DNA from: Streptomyces niger
GTDB taxonomy: Bacteria > Actinomycetota > Actinomycetes > Streptomycetales > Streptomycetaceae
Reading direction: 5' to 3'
NCBI RefSeq assembly: GCF_000718305.1
Contig: NZ_JOFQ01000003.1
Coordinates: 186,001 to 250,000, forward strand
DNA length: 64,000 bases
Shown here: positions 8,707-17,075 of the stretch, piece by piece
Position numbering within the stretch: position 1 is the stretch's first letter
Layout of the letters: each line of letters begins with the position of its first letter
Notes under the pieces: model-generated
Told to the model about the DNA's origin: nothing
Seen by the model: the letters and a program-made list of their open reading frames with translations, nothing else
The model's database searches: none
Position numbers and translations under genes: made by a program

Positions 8707-9837
8707 TCAGGTGCCCGCGAACGCGCACACGGCGTCGGCGACGTACTCCACGTCCGCGTCCGACAGCCGGTGGTGCACGGGCAGTGACAGGGCGCGCCGG
8801 CCGGCCCGTTCGGCGTGCGGCCAGCGGTCCCCGGGCGCGGCGAACACCGCGAACGCCGGCTGCAGCGGCAGCGGCAGGGGGTAGTACGCGTGGCAGTCGA
8901 TGCCCCGCTCGCGCAGGTGCTCCGTCAGCGCCTGCCAGCGGTCCGCGAGCACCGTGTAGACGTAGTGGCACCGGCCGTCCTTGCCGGCGGGCGGCGGGAC
9001 GATCCCGCGCTCGGCGAGCGGCGCGAACCGCTCGGTGTAGTACGCGGCGACGGCGGCGCGCCGCTCCAGCCGGTCCGGCAGCCCGCCGAAGCGGTGCACC
9101 TGGAAGGCCGCCTGGATCTCGTCGAACCTGCTGTTCCGGCCGATGACGTGGTGCAGGAAGCGGTGGCTGCCGTCCTGCCCGTGGTTGCGCAGCATCCGTA
9201 CCCGCTGCCCGATGCCCGCGTCCCGGGTCACCACCACGCCGCCCTCGCCGGGCATCCCGAAGGACTTCACCTGCACGAACGAGAACACCCCGGCCTCACC
9301 CCACAGCCCGGCGGGCGTGCCGTCGAGCACCGCGCCCTGCGCGACGGCGGAGTCCTCGATCAGCCGGACGCGGTGGAGCCGCGCCATCTCGGCGAAGGCC
9401 GGCATGTCGGCCATGACGGAGAACACGTGCGCCGGCATGATCGCCTTGGTGCGCGCGGTGATCCGACGCTCCACCTCCACGGGGTCGGCGACCATCGTGT
9501 GCGGGTGGATGTCGGCGAAGACCGGGGCGGCGCCGAGCTGGACGACGGACGCGGCGAGCGGGGCGCAGCCGAAGGCCGGCACCACCACTTCGTCGCCCGG
9601 GCCCACCCCCACCGCGGTGAGCGCCAGATCCAGTGCCGAGGTGCCGCTGGAGCACGCGACCACATCCGCCGCACCGAGGGACTCCTGCAGCAGCCGCTCG
9701 AACCTGCGGGTGTGTTCCCCCAGGATGAAGCGCTGCCCCGGCGACAAGCCGAGCTCCAGCAGGAGGTCGAGCAGAACCGTACGGTCGTCCTCGAAGAGAT
9801 CCGGCGGGAAGAACGGAATACGCGAACCGGCGGTCAT
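8707..9837 (-). CDS. DegT/DnrJ/EryC1-family PLP aminotransferase 1
   Basis: A 376-residue sugar-type aminotransferase (fold type I). The family places an amino group on a keto-sugar or keto-cyclitol. Visible elements are CSSGTSALDLALTAVGVGPGDEVVVPAFG, the PLP-phosphate and ring-stacking region, LIEDSAVAQGA, and FSFVQVKSFGMPGEGGVVVT where the internal aldimine Lys is expected (K of QVKSFG). C-terminal HYVYTVLADRW is typical. It starts at ATG 9835-9837, overlapping the stop of the second aminotransferase. The two DegT genes in tandem differ clearly in sequence, so they probably act on different carbons, as in inositol-derived diaminocyclitol pathways. Confidence 0.88.
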   Translation of the reverse strand: MTAGSRIPFFPPDLFEDDRTVLLDLLLELGLSPGQRFILGEHTRRFERLLQESLGAADVVACSSGTSALDLALTAVGVGPGDEVVVPAFGCAPLAASVVQLGAAPVFADIHPHTMVADPVEVERRITARTKAIMPAHVFSVMADMPAFAEMARLHRVRLIEDSAVAQGAVLDGTPAGLWGEAGVFSFVQVKSFGMPGEGGVVVTRDAGIGQRVRMLRNHGQDGSHRFLHHVIGRNSRFDEIQAAFQVHRFGGLPDRLERRAAVAAYYTERFAPLAERGIVPPPAGKDGRCHYVYTVLADRWQALTEHLRERGIDCHAYYPLPLPLQPAFAVFAAPGDRWPHAERAGRRALSLPVHHRLSDADVEYVADAVCAFAGT

Positions 9838-11042
9838 TCCGGCCTCCCTCGGTAGAAGGCGCCGATCGCCTCGCAGACCCGGTCGAGCTGCCGCTCGGAA
9901 AGATCCGGGTGGAAAGGCAGCGCCATCGCGTGCCGGCTCGCCGCCTCCGCATTCGGGAAGTCGCCCGGCGAATGGCCCGTTTCCGTGAAGCAGGGCTGCA
10001 GAGGCAGCGGGGTCGGATAATAGACTTCGGTACCGATGCCGTGCCGGGCGAGGTGCCGGACCAGTTCGTCCCGGCGCTCCACCTCGATGAGGTAGACGTA
10101 GAAGACATGCGCGGAACCGGGCCCGCGGTCGACCACTTCGGGCAGCCGGCGGACGCCGGGAATTCCGGCGAGCCGTTCCCGGTAAAGCGCGGCCAGTTCG
10201 GCGCGGCGGCGGATGCCGGAGTCCAGTCGGGTCAGCTTGGCCAGCAGGACGGCGGCCTGGATGTCGTCCATCTTGCTGTTCACCCCGGGCAGCGCGCTCG
10301 GGGTGGAGATCGCGGGGAAGTCGTCCAGGGTGCGGCCGAGCCGCCCGTGGTGGCGCAGGCCGGAGACCAGCTCCGCCGTCCCGGGGTCGTCGGTGAGCAC
10401 GGCCCCGGCGTCGCCCAGCGCCCCGAGCGTCTTGCTCGGGAAGAACGACAGCACCCCGCCGGCGCCGTGCAGGCCCGCGTGCACCCCGCGCTGCCGCATG
10501 CCGATCGCCTCGGCGCTGTCCTCCACCAACACCAGCCCGTGACGTGCGGCGACGGCCGTCAGCGCGGCCATGTCCGCCATCTGATGGAAGAGGTGCGCGG
10601 GCATCATGAAGTGGCTGGCCGGGGTGACGGCCGCGGCCAGCGCCGCGGGATCCATGGCGTACGTCACCGGGTCGATGTCGACGAACTGCGGCCGGCCGCC
10701 CGCCAGTACCACGGACGTGGCGGTGGCCGCGAAGGAGTACGCGGGCACCAGGACGCCGTCGCCGGGCCGGATGCCGCAGGCACGTAGGAGCAGCACCAGC
10801 GCGTCCGTCCCGCTGTTCACTCCGATCACGTAACGGGCCCCGGTGAACTCGCACAACGCCTTTTCCAACTCCGCCACCTGGCGGCCGTGCGAGAATTTCC
10901 CGTTGGCGAAGACCTCGTTCACCCGGCGCTCGATCAACGGCCACAGCCGGGCGAATGTCGGCGCCTGCGAGAAGAATGGGACTGTATGACAATGCACTTG
11001 AGAGGATGCCGCGCTGTCATCGGTCGTACCGCGGCGATCCAT
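9834..11042 (-). CDS. DegT/DnrJ/EryC1-family PLP aminotransferase 2
   Basis: A 402-residue DegT-type aminotransferase and the first gene of the minus-strand operon. Motifs include GVNSGTDALVLLLRACGIRPGDGVLVPAYSFAATATSV, LVEDSAEAIGMRQRG, and FFPSKTLGALGDAGAVLTDD, where the Lys of PSKTLG is the Schiff-base residue. LPGVNSKMDDIQAAVLLAKL and HVFYVYLIEV complete the family signature. The ATG at 11040-11042 has GAGGT about 11 nt upstream; a reading from 11126 would add 28 residues with no better ribosome site. Together with the Gfo/Idh genes on the other strand it forms an aminotransferase/dehydrogenase set like those that make 3-amino sugars or scyllo-inosamine. Confidence 0.88.
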   Translation of the reverse strand: MDRRGTTDDSAASSQVHCHTVPFFSQAPTFARLWPLIERRVNEVFANGKFSHGRQVAELEKALCEFTGARYVIGVNSGTDALVLLLRACGIRPGDGVLVPAYSFAATATSVVLAGGRPQFVDIDPVTYAMDPAALAAAVTPASHFMMPAHLFHQMADMAALTAVAARHGLVLVEDSAEAIGMRQRGVHAGLHGAGGVLSFFPSKTLGALGDAGAVLTDDPGTAELVSGLRHHGRLGRTLDDFPAISTPSALPGVNSKMDDIQAAVLLAKLTRLDSGIRRRAELAALYRERLAGIPGVRRLPEVVDRGPGSAHVFYVYLIEVERRDELVRHLARHGIGTEVYYPTPLPLQPCFTETGHSPGDFPNAEAASRHAMALPFHPDLSERQLDRVCEAIGAFYRGRPE

Positions 11043-11262
11043 GCCGAGAGATACCTCGACCACCCCCTGGGACGCTTTCGGCGGTTTCCCGCAGGGTGAG
11101 GCTCCCCGTTTCGCCGCGGCCGACACGCTTTCCCTGTCATATTCACACTTTGCGGTAAGCCCTCTTCATATTTCTTGACTCGCCGAATGGCGGCACGGAG
11201 CATTCGCTTGTCCGATGAACGGCGCGTACGCCGCGCACGCCGCGCACCGCTATGGGAGGAAG
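11043..11262. promoter_or_regulatory. Divergent promoter region between the two operons of the left locus
   Basis: About 220 bp separate the two divergent operons, and the middle (11136-11180) is clearly more AT-rich than its surroundings, as expected of a shared promoter region. TTGACT at 11175-11180 is a possible plus-strand -35 box, but no convincing -10 box follows it. A short 9-bp tandem repeat (ACGCCGCGC) lies at about 11228-11246. The GTCAG 11-bp repeats found in the 31-59 kb cluster are absent here. Confidence 0.5.
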
Positions 11263-12297
11263 ATGCTGCAGCCCCTCGTGATCGGGCTGGGCCGTTCCGG
11301 AGCCGGACTCCACGCAAAGGCTCTCGCACGCCTGGCCGCATCGCCCGAAGCCCCGTTGCGCACCGGCCCCTTGGTGGCCTGCGACCCCCGCCCGGAGGCC
11401 GGCCGCGGCCTGACCGGAGTGACGGTCACCCGCACGCTCGCCGACGCCGTCCGACTCGTCGCCCCGCAGCACACCGTCGTCCACGTCTGCACGCCACCGG
11501 CGTCCCGCACGCCCGTCCTCGCCGAACTCGCAGCGCTGGGCTTCCGCAGATTCCTGGTGGAGAAGCCCCTCGCGGCCGACCGCGCGGCCCTCGACGACAT
11601 CGTCCGGCTGCGCCGCCACCACGACCTCGACCTCGTCGTCGTGAGCCACTGGCTGGCCGCCGCCCTGACCGGCCGACTGCGCGAACTGGTCCGCGAGCGC
11701 CCGTACGGCGCCCTGCGGCACCTCGCCTTCGCCCAGCACAAACCGCGCTTCGTACGGACCTTCACCAGCGAAGGCCATCCGACCGCCTTCGACGTCGAGA
11801 TCCCGCACTCCCTCGGCGTCGCCCTCGACCTGGCAGGGCCCGCCGAACTGGGCGACGCGCACTGGAGCGACCTGCGCTGCGAGGACGGCGTACGCCGCTT
11901 CATGGGCAGCGCCCGGCTCACCCTCCGCCACCACTCCGGCGTACGGACCGAGATCACCTCCGACCTCGCCTCGCCCGTTCAACAGCGCAGCGTCACCCTG
12001 CAGTTCGAGCGGTCCGCGGTCACCGGCCACTACCCCCTCAGCGAGCACGACGACCACGCCCAGCTCGTGCTCCCGGACGACCCGCACGGCCCCCGCGTCT
12101 TCCACGACGACGCGCTCACGGCCTTCATACGCCGCACCTACCAGGACTTCGCGGCGGGCCGCCGGAACCACTCCACCGTGCCGTACGACGTGGTCCGCCT
12201 GCTGTGCGCGGCGAAGGACCACTGCCGGGCCGCCGAACGCACGCCGGCGGGGGAGACCCCGGCCGTCCCGACCACGGAGGAACAACATGTGCGGTGA
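11263..12297 (+). CDS. Gfo/Idh/MocA-family NAD(P)-dependent oxidoreductase 1
   Basis: A 344-residue dehydrogenase whose N-terminal Rossmann fold begins VIGLGRSGAGLHAKAL and which carries the family's FLVEKPLA motif (Lys of EKP, ~residue 100). The C-terminal half includes FDVEIPHSLGVALDL, the substrate-side segment with a conserved His. Family members oxidise or reduce sugar or cyclitol hydroxyls. The ATG at 11263 is preceded by GGGAGGA at 7 nt, so I prefer it to the upstream ATG at 11215. It is the first gene of the six-gene plus-strand operon, and its end overlaps the next gene by 11 bp. It probably generates a ketone for one of the DegT aminotransferases. Confidence 0.82.
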   Translation: MLQPLVIGLGRSGAGLHAKALARLAASPEAPLRTGPLVACDPRPEAGRGLTGVTVTRTLADAVRLVAPQHTVVHVCTPPASRTPVLAELAALGFRRFLVEKPLAADRAALDDIVRLRRHHDLDLVVVSHWLAAALTGRLRELVRERPYGALRHLAFAQHKPRFVRTFTSEGHPTAFDVEIPHSLGVALDLAGPAELGDAHWSDLRCEDGVRRFMGSARLTLRHHSGVRTEITSDLASPVQQRSVTLQFERSAVTGHYPLSEHDDHAQLVLPDDPHGPRVFHDDALTAFIRRTYQDFAAGRRNHSTVPYDVVRLLCAAKDHCRAAERTPAGETPAVPTTEEQHVR

Positions 12298-13186
12298 ACC
12301 CCCCTTCCCCCGAAGCCGGCTGGCCGGCATCGGCGACGAGGCGGCCCGCTCCCTCGACGGGCAGCTCGCCGCGCTCGGCCGGCTGGGCTGGGGCGCGCTG
12401 GAGCTGCGCACCGTCGACGGCGAGGCCGTGGCCGACCTCGATGCCGGAACGTTCCGCGGCGTCGCCACGCGCATCCGGGACGCCGGACTCGGTGTGGTCT
12501 GCCTCGCCTCGCGCATCGGCAACTGGGCCCGCCCGATCACCGCCCCCTTCGCCGACGACCTCGCCGAACTGGACACGCTGGCCGAACGGTGCGCAGCGCT
12601 GGACTGCCGGTACGTCCGGATCATGTCCTACCCCGACGACGGACTCACCGAGCCCGAATGGGCCGCCCGCGCCATCGACCGCGTCGGCCGCCTCGCCGAC
12701 CGGGCCGAACAGGCCGGCCTCACCCTCCTGCACGAGAACTGCGCGGGCTGGGCCGGCGACCGCGCCGACCGCATGCTGCGCCTGGTGCGCGAGGTCGGCA
12801 GCCCCGCCCTGCGCCTCCTCTTCGACACCGGCAACGGCGTCCCGCACGGCTACGAAGCCTTCGGCACCCTGGAGAAGGTGCTGCCGCACGTCGCCCACGT
12901 ACACGTCAAGGACGCCGTACGGGCACCGGACGGCACGGTGACCTACACCCTGCCCGGCGACGGCCGGGCCCGCGTCGCCGACTGCCTGCGGCTGCTCCTG
13001 GAGACCGGCTACCCCGGCACCTTCTCCCTCGAACCGCACCTCGCCGTCCGACCGCACGAAGGGATGCCGGCGCGGGACGGCGCCGAGGCCCCGTTCGTCG
13101 AGGCCGGGCGGCGCCTGGAGCAGGTGCTGGCCCGGCTGGCCCCGTACGCGCGGCCGGTCGCCGTCCCGGAAGGAGCCCGCCGATGA
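12287..13186 (+). CDS. Sugar phosphate isomerase/epimerase-like TIM-barrel protein (AP endonuclease 2 family)
   Basis: A 299-residue xylose-isomerase-like TIM barrel. The metal-binding strand ends can be picked out: LLHENCAGW, LLFDTGNGVPHG, HVHVKDAV and FSLEPHL, giving the Glu, Asp, His, Glu set expected for IolE/IolI or hydroxypyruvate-isomerase relatives. Such enzymes isomerise or dehydrate inososes and keto-sugars. The ATG at 12287 has GGAGG 8 nt upstream and lies inside the end of the preceding gene. Its place beside two Gfo/Idh dehydrogenases fits an inositol- or sugar-derived intermediate; the exact reaction cannot be told. Confidence 0.8.
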   Translation: MCGEPPFPRSRLAGIGDEAARSLDGQLAALGRLGWGALELRTVDGEAVADLDAGTFRGVATRIRDAGLGVVCLASRIGNWARPITAPFADDLAELDTLAERCAALDCRYVRIMSYPDDGLTEPEWAARAIDRVGRLADRAEQAGLTLLHENCAGWAGDRADRMLRLVREVGSPALRLLFDTGNGVPHGYEAFGTLEKVLPHVAHVHVKDAVRAPDGTVTYTLPGDGRARVADCLRLLLETGYPGTFSLEPHLAVRPHEGMPARDGAEAPFVEAGRRLEQVLARLAPYARPVAVPEGARR

Positions 13187-14511
13187 CCGGCCGCACCCTG
13201 CTCCGGCCCGCCGACCACGACCTGCTCCTGCGGCTGCTGCGCACCCCGACCGCCGGCCCCCTGGAGGCCGGCCCCGAGGGCGAGCCGGCGCGGCTGTGGG
13301 AGGCACAGCGTGCGTACGCGCGCGCCGCCGGCGAGTTCGGCATGCGGGCCGTGCACCACGCCCCGCCGTCCGCCGGCTGCCTGGACCGCCCGGACGTGCC
13401 CGCCGGCGTACGCCGGGCCGCCGCCGTCGACCCCGGCTTCCTCGACGCGCAGCCCAGCCTCGTCCTGCGCCTGGGGCCCGCCCTGCCCGTGGCGTCGACC
13501 GTGATGTGCAACGTCCACCTCGACACGGTCGCCGGGCAGGAACCGGTGGGCTTCGACGGCCACCGCTTCACCGGGCGCGGCGCGGTGGACGCCAAAGGAC
13601 CCGCGGTGGCCCTGCTCGCCGGCGTCCGAGCGGCGGCGGCAGCGGAACCCTCGCTCGGCCGGGACACCGCCGTCCTCGTCCAGGCCGTCGCCGGGGAGGA
13701 GGGCGGCGCGATGGGCACGTACGGGACCCGGCCGCTGATCGAGGCCGGGTACCACGGGCGCCTCAACCTCTTCTGCGAACCGACCGGGCTGCGCTACCTC
13801 CCCAGGTCCACGGCCTCGATGACGGCGCGGATCACCGTCGACGGGCAGGACGCGATCGACGACCGCCCCGACGCCGGGCACAACGCCACCGTCCTCCTCG
13901 GCTTCCTGGCCCAGCACCTGGCCGCCGCCCTGGACGGCGCGCTGCCGGACGGCCGGGTCTGCGTCGCGGGGCTGCACACCGGCCATCGCCACAACCGCGT
14001 CCACGGCAGCGGGCAGCTGCTCCTCAACCTCTCCTACGCGCGCACGGCCGACGGCACGGCCCTGGAGCACGCGGTCGCCGAAGCCCTCGACGCCGGACTC
14101 CGCGCCTTCGCCGAACGCTTCCGCCGCACCCGGGAGTTCGCCCGTACGGCCGCCGACGCGCCCCGCGTCACCCGACTCACCTGGGACAAACGCGGACTGC
14201 CGGGCCTGGCGGACGCCGACCCGTGGGCCGAAGCGCTCCTCGCGGAGGCGGGGGTACGCCGATGGCCCGCCGACGAACCGGCGTTCACCTGCGACGCCCT
14301 CTGGATGGCGGACCGCCCCGGCGCCTTCACCGCGATCCTCGGCCCCGGCTCCCTCGACACCCACCACGCACACGCGAGAGGGGAGTTCATCGACCTCGCC
14401 GACCTGGAGGACTTCGCCGCCACCGTGTCCGCCGTGCTCACGGCCTTCGCCCGAGACCCGGCCCGAAGTACCGACCACCGCGCCGCCCAACAGCAAGGGA
14501 GCCCCGCGTGA
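13183..14511 (+). CDS. M20-family metallohydrolase (peptidase/deacylase)
   Basis: A 442-residue di-zinc amidohydrolase of the M20 (ArgE/DapE/CPG2) family. Metal and catalytic residues are visible: VHLDTVAG (His and Asp), GRGAVDAKGP (bridging Asp), AGEEGGAMG (catalytic Glu and ligand Glu), FCEPTG (acidic ligand) and a C-terminal His in LDTHHAHARGE. The family removes acyl or aminoacyl groups from amides. In this operon it may deacylate an N-protected amino intermediate, as ArgE or LysK do. It starts with ATGA overlapping the isomerase stop and ends overlapping the next GTG. Confidence 0.85.
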   Translation: MTGRTLLRPADHDLLLRLLRTPTAGPLEAGPEGEPARLWEAQRAYARAAGEFGMRAVHHAPPSAGCLDRPDVPAGVRRAAAVDPGFLDAQPSLVLRLGPALPVASTVMCNVHLDTVAGQEPVGFDGHRFTGRGAVDAKGPAVALLAGVRAAAAAEPSLGRDTAVLVQAVAGEEGGAMGTYGTRPLIEAGYHGRLNLFCEPTGLRYLPRSTASMTARITVDGQDAIDDRPDAGHNATVLLGFLAQHLAAALDGALPDGRVCVAGLHTGHRHNRVHGSGQLLLNLSYARTADGTALEHAVAEALDAGLRAFAERFRRTREFARTAADAPRVTRLTWDKRGLPGLADADPWAEALLAEAGVRRWPADEPAFTCDALWMADRPGAFTAILGPGSLDTHHAHARGEFIDLADLEDFAATVSAVLTAFARDPARSTDHRAAQQQGSPA

Positions 14512-15632
14512 CCCTGCCCCGGCAACACCGGACACCCCAGCCCCCGGTACCGGTCGACCACGACGTCCTGCGCGCCGCCGTCACCGACCGCTTCGCCTCC
14601 TACGGCATCCCGCACCGGCGCGCCCGTACCGCCGCCACCGCCCTCTGCCACGGCGACCTCACCGGCCTGGACTCGCACGGCGTCTTCAACCTCGGCCGCC
14701 TCTACCTCCCCCTCCTGGACAGCGGCCGGGCCGACCCGGTGGCCGAACCGGCGACGCTCACCGACCTCGGTGCCTGCGTCGTCCTGGACTCCCGCCGCGC
14801 GCTCGGGCTGTGGGCCGCGGCCGAGGCGATGGACCTCGCGGTCGAACGGGCCGGGCTGTACGGCATCGGCCTGGTGTCGGTACGCAATGCCACCCATTTC
14901 GGCTGCGCCGGCTTCCACACCGCGCGCGCCGCCGACCAGGGCATGATCGGCGTGCTCGCCGGCAACTGCGGCGGCCAGCGCATCGCCCGGCCGCCGGACG
15001 GCAGGCTCGCCCTGCTCGGCACCAACCCGCTCAGCGTCGCCGCGCCCGCCCTCACCGGCCACCCCTTCGTCCTCGACATGAGCACCACGGTCGTGCCCAC
15101 CGGCCGGATCCGCTCCGCCGCCCGCCGCGGGGAGTCCGTCCCGGAAGGCTGGCTGGTGGACGAGGCGGGTGTGCCACGGACGGACCCGGAGGCCTTCGAC
15201 CGCGGCGAGGCACACCTGCGGTGGCTCGGCGGCGCACCGGAGACCGGTGCCTACAAGGGCTTCGGGCTCGGCCTCGCGGTCGAACTGCTGGCGGCGCTGC
15301 TGCCGGGCGCGGCCGTCGGGCCCGCGCCCGAGGCGCTCCAAGGGGACGGCCGGCCGCACGGCAGCGACGACGACATCGGCTTCCTCGCCCTCGCCGTCGC
15401 ACCCGAAAAGCTGCGGCCGGACGGCGACTTCGCCGGCGCGGCCCGCGGGCTGTTCGGCACGCTGCTGGCCTGCCCGCCGGTGCACGAAGACCGCCCGGTG
15501 CGCTATCCGGGCTGGTGGGAGGCGGAACGCGCACGGACGCGCCGCCGGGAGGGCATCCCCCTCCCGGCCCACCTGCACGAGGAGCTCACCGCCCTCGGCG
15601 TCCTCGCCCCGGCGGACGGAGCGGTGCGATGA
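14508..15632 (+). CDS. Ldh2-family (malate/L-lactate/ureidoglycolate type) NAD(P)-dependent dehydrogenase
   Basis: A 374-residue member of the type-2 malate/lactate dehydrogenase family, which has its own non-Rossmann nucleotide fold. Signature segments are GDLTGLDSHGVFNLGRL (catalytic His region, ~residue 50), SVRNATHFGCAGF, LLGTNPLSVAAPA, FVLDMSTTVV and GAYKGFGLGLAVELLAALL. Relatives oxidise or reduce 2-hydroxy acids and some imines (for example piperideine-2-carboxylate). The start is GTG 14508-14510, overlapping the TGA of the M20 gene (GTGA). Its presence implies a 2-hydroxy/2-keto acid or cyclic imino acid in the pathway. Confidence 0.83.
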   Translation: MTLPRQHRTPQPPVPVDHDVLRAAVTDRFASYGIPHRRARTAATALCHGDLTGLDSHGVFNLGRLYLPLLDSGRADPVAEPATLTDLGACVVLDSRRALGLWAAAEAMDLAVERAGLYGIGLVSVRNATHFGCAGFHTARAADQGMIGVLAGNCGGQRIARPPDGRLALLGTNPLSVAAPALTGHPFVLDMSTTVVPTGRIRSAARRGESVPEGWLVDEAGVPRTDPEAFDRGEAHLRWLGGAPETGAYKGFGLGLAVELLAALLPGAAVGPAPEALQGDGRPHGSDDDIGFLALAVAPEKLRPDGDFAGAARGLFGTLLACPPVHEDRPVRYPGWWEAERARTRRREGIPLPAHLHEELTALGVLAPADGAVR

Positions 15633-16564
15633 CGCCCCGCCGCACCGGTGTGATCGGGCTCGGCGCGATCTCCCGGTACTACCTCGCCGCGCTCGACCGG
15701 CTGCCCGGCTGGACCCTGGCGGCCGTGTGCGACGCGCGGCCGGACGCCTTGGCCCCGCACCGCGGTCGCGTGCCCTGCCACACCGAGCACCGCGCGCTGC
15801 TGGCGGAGCCGGGCCTGGACGCCGTGGTCGTCGCCGTACCGAACCACGCACACGCCGGGATCTGCGCGGACGCGCTGCGCGCCGGCCTCCCGGTCTGTGT
15901 CGAGAAACCGCTCGCCCTGCACGCGGCGGAGGGGCGCGAGCTGGCCGCGCTGGCCCGGGAGCGGGCGGTCCCGCTCTTCACCGCGTTCCACCGCCGCTAC
16001 AACGACGGCGTGCGGCAGCTGCGGCGGGACCTGGCCGCGGCGCGGGCGCCCGTCGCCTCGGTCCGGGTCCGCTACCTCGAACGCATCGAGGAACACATCG
16101 CGGGCGACACCTGGTACCTCGACCCCCGGCGCTGCGGCGGCGGATGCGTGGCCGACAACGGTCCCAACGCCTTCGACCTCGTACGGCTCCTCCTCGGCGA
16201 CGTGGCGGTCGACGGGGCGGAGATCACCCGGGACGGCCGGGGCACCGACCGGCAGGCCGTCATCCGGCTGCGCGCCGCGGGCGGGGCCACCGCCACGGTC
16301 GAACTGGACTGGTCGTACCCCGGTGAGACCAAGGACATCGAGGTGCGGCTGGCGGACGGCACCGTGCACCGCACCGACATGCTGGCCGGGCACCCGGGCT
16401 TCAAGGCGTCGCTGTGGCACGAGTACGAGGGCATCCTCGACGACTTCGCCGCGGCACGCGCGCCGGCGGCCGCCGGGACCGACGACGGGCTCGCCGCGCT
16501 GGAACTGGTGGCGGCCGCCTACCGCACCGCACAGGCCGTGCGAGCCGAAGGGGGACGACGATGA
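15629..16564 (+). CDS. Gfo/Idh/MocA-family oxidoreductase 2
   Basis: A 311-residue dehydrogenase with GVIGLGAISRYYLAAL at the N-terminus, VVVAVPNHAHAGI, the VCVEKPLALH motif and TAFHRRYNDGVRQL. The substrate domain contains GGGCVADNGPNAFDLVRLLLGD, with the Asp and Asn residues usual in myo-inositol dehydrogenase-like proteins. It shares little more than the family motifs with the first gene of this operon, so it probably handles a different position or step. ATG overlaps the stop of the Ldh2 gene (ATGA) and the end overlaps the next start. Confidence 0.82.
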   Translation: MTPRRTGVIGLGAISRYYLAALDRLPGWTLAAVCDARPDALAPHRGRVPCHTEHRALLAEPGLDAVVVAVPNHAHAGICADALRAGLPVCVEKPLALHAAEGRELAALARERAVPLFTAFHRRYNDGVRQLRRDLAAARAPVASVRVRYLERIEEHIAGDTWYLDPRRCGGGCVADNGPNAFDLVRLLLGDVAVDGAEITRDGRGTDRQAVIRLRAAGGATATVELDWSYPGETKDIEVRLADGTVHRTDMLAGHPGFKASLWHEYEGILDDFAAARAPAAAGTDDGLAALELVAAAYRTAQAVRAEGGRR

Positions 16565-16989
16565 CCGGTCGGACGTCAGGGGAGGACGGCCCCAAGCGCT
16601 CCGTGCGGGGTGACCTGGTGAAGGTCCTGCTGCACCGCCGTACGGACCGCGGCATGACCCTCGAACCGCACGCCAGCCGCTGCGTGCGCCGCGGCGAGGT
16701 GCACGAACTGGTCACCACCGACCAGCGGGAGGTCCGTCCGGGCTCCCGCATCGACCGGGTCGGCTTCCTCGGCTTCGTGGAGCTGGCCTGCGCCGGGGTG
16801 ATCGACCGCGGGGACGACGTGTGGATCGACGGCCTGCGCATCGGCACCGTGGTCGGCTTCGACGCCTGCCACTTCCCGAACCACTACAACATCCTGATCG
16901 GCAGCAGCCGGCTCGTCAGCGGCGGCGACCTGGAGCTGTGCCCGGAACTGCCGGTCGCCTTCACCCAGGTACGGCCCGCGACGCCCTGA
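16561..16989 (+). CDS. Conserved small protein of unknown function, coupled to the left-locus operon
   Basis: A 142-residue protein I do not recognise. It has no signal peptide or membrane segment. It is rich in Gly, Asp and His/Cys, with segments such as GFLGFVELACAGVIDRGDDVWIDG and VVGFDACHFPNHYNILIG that look like short beta strands, suggesting a small beta-barrel or cupin-like fold (weak inference). Its ATG overlaps the stop of the preceding dehydrogenase, and an obvious terminator follows, so it is the last gene of the operon and is very likely part of the pathway. It may be an accessory enzyme or binding protein. Confidence 0.7.
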   Translation: MTGRTSGEDGPKRSVRGDLVKVLLHRRTDRGMTLEPHASRCVRRGEVHELVTTDQREVRPGSRIDRVGFLGFVELACAGVIDRGDDVWIDGLRIGTVVGFDACHFPNHYNILIGSSRLVSGGDLELCPELPVAFTQVRPATP

Positions 16990-17016
16990 CCGGCGCCGCG
17001 ACTCCGGCACACACCA

Positions 17017-17048
17017 CGGCCGGTGGCCCCTTCCGGGACCACCGGCCG
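17017..17048. terminator. Stem-loop terminator between convergent genes
   Basis: CGGCCGGTGG at 17017-17026 pairs with CCACCGGCCG at 17039-17048 around a short loop, and inner CCC/GGG bases extend the stem. It lies between the last gene of the plus operon (ends 16989) and the convergent EF-hand gene (ends 17076), so it can serve both directions. No U-run follows, as is usual in high-GC actinobacteria. Confidence 0.75.
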
Positions 17049-17075
17049 CGCCCGTTCCAGGGGTGGTGCGCCGCG

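Noticed and set aside
8707..11042. AHBA (rifamycin-type) starter biosynthesis from DegT plus Gfo/Idh
   Set aside because: No aminoDHQ synthase, aminoDHQ dehydratase, transketolase or kanosamine kinase genes are nearby.
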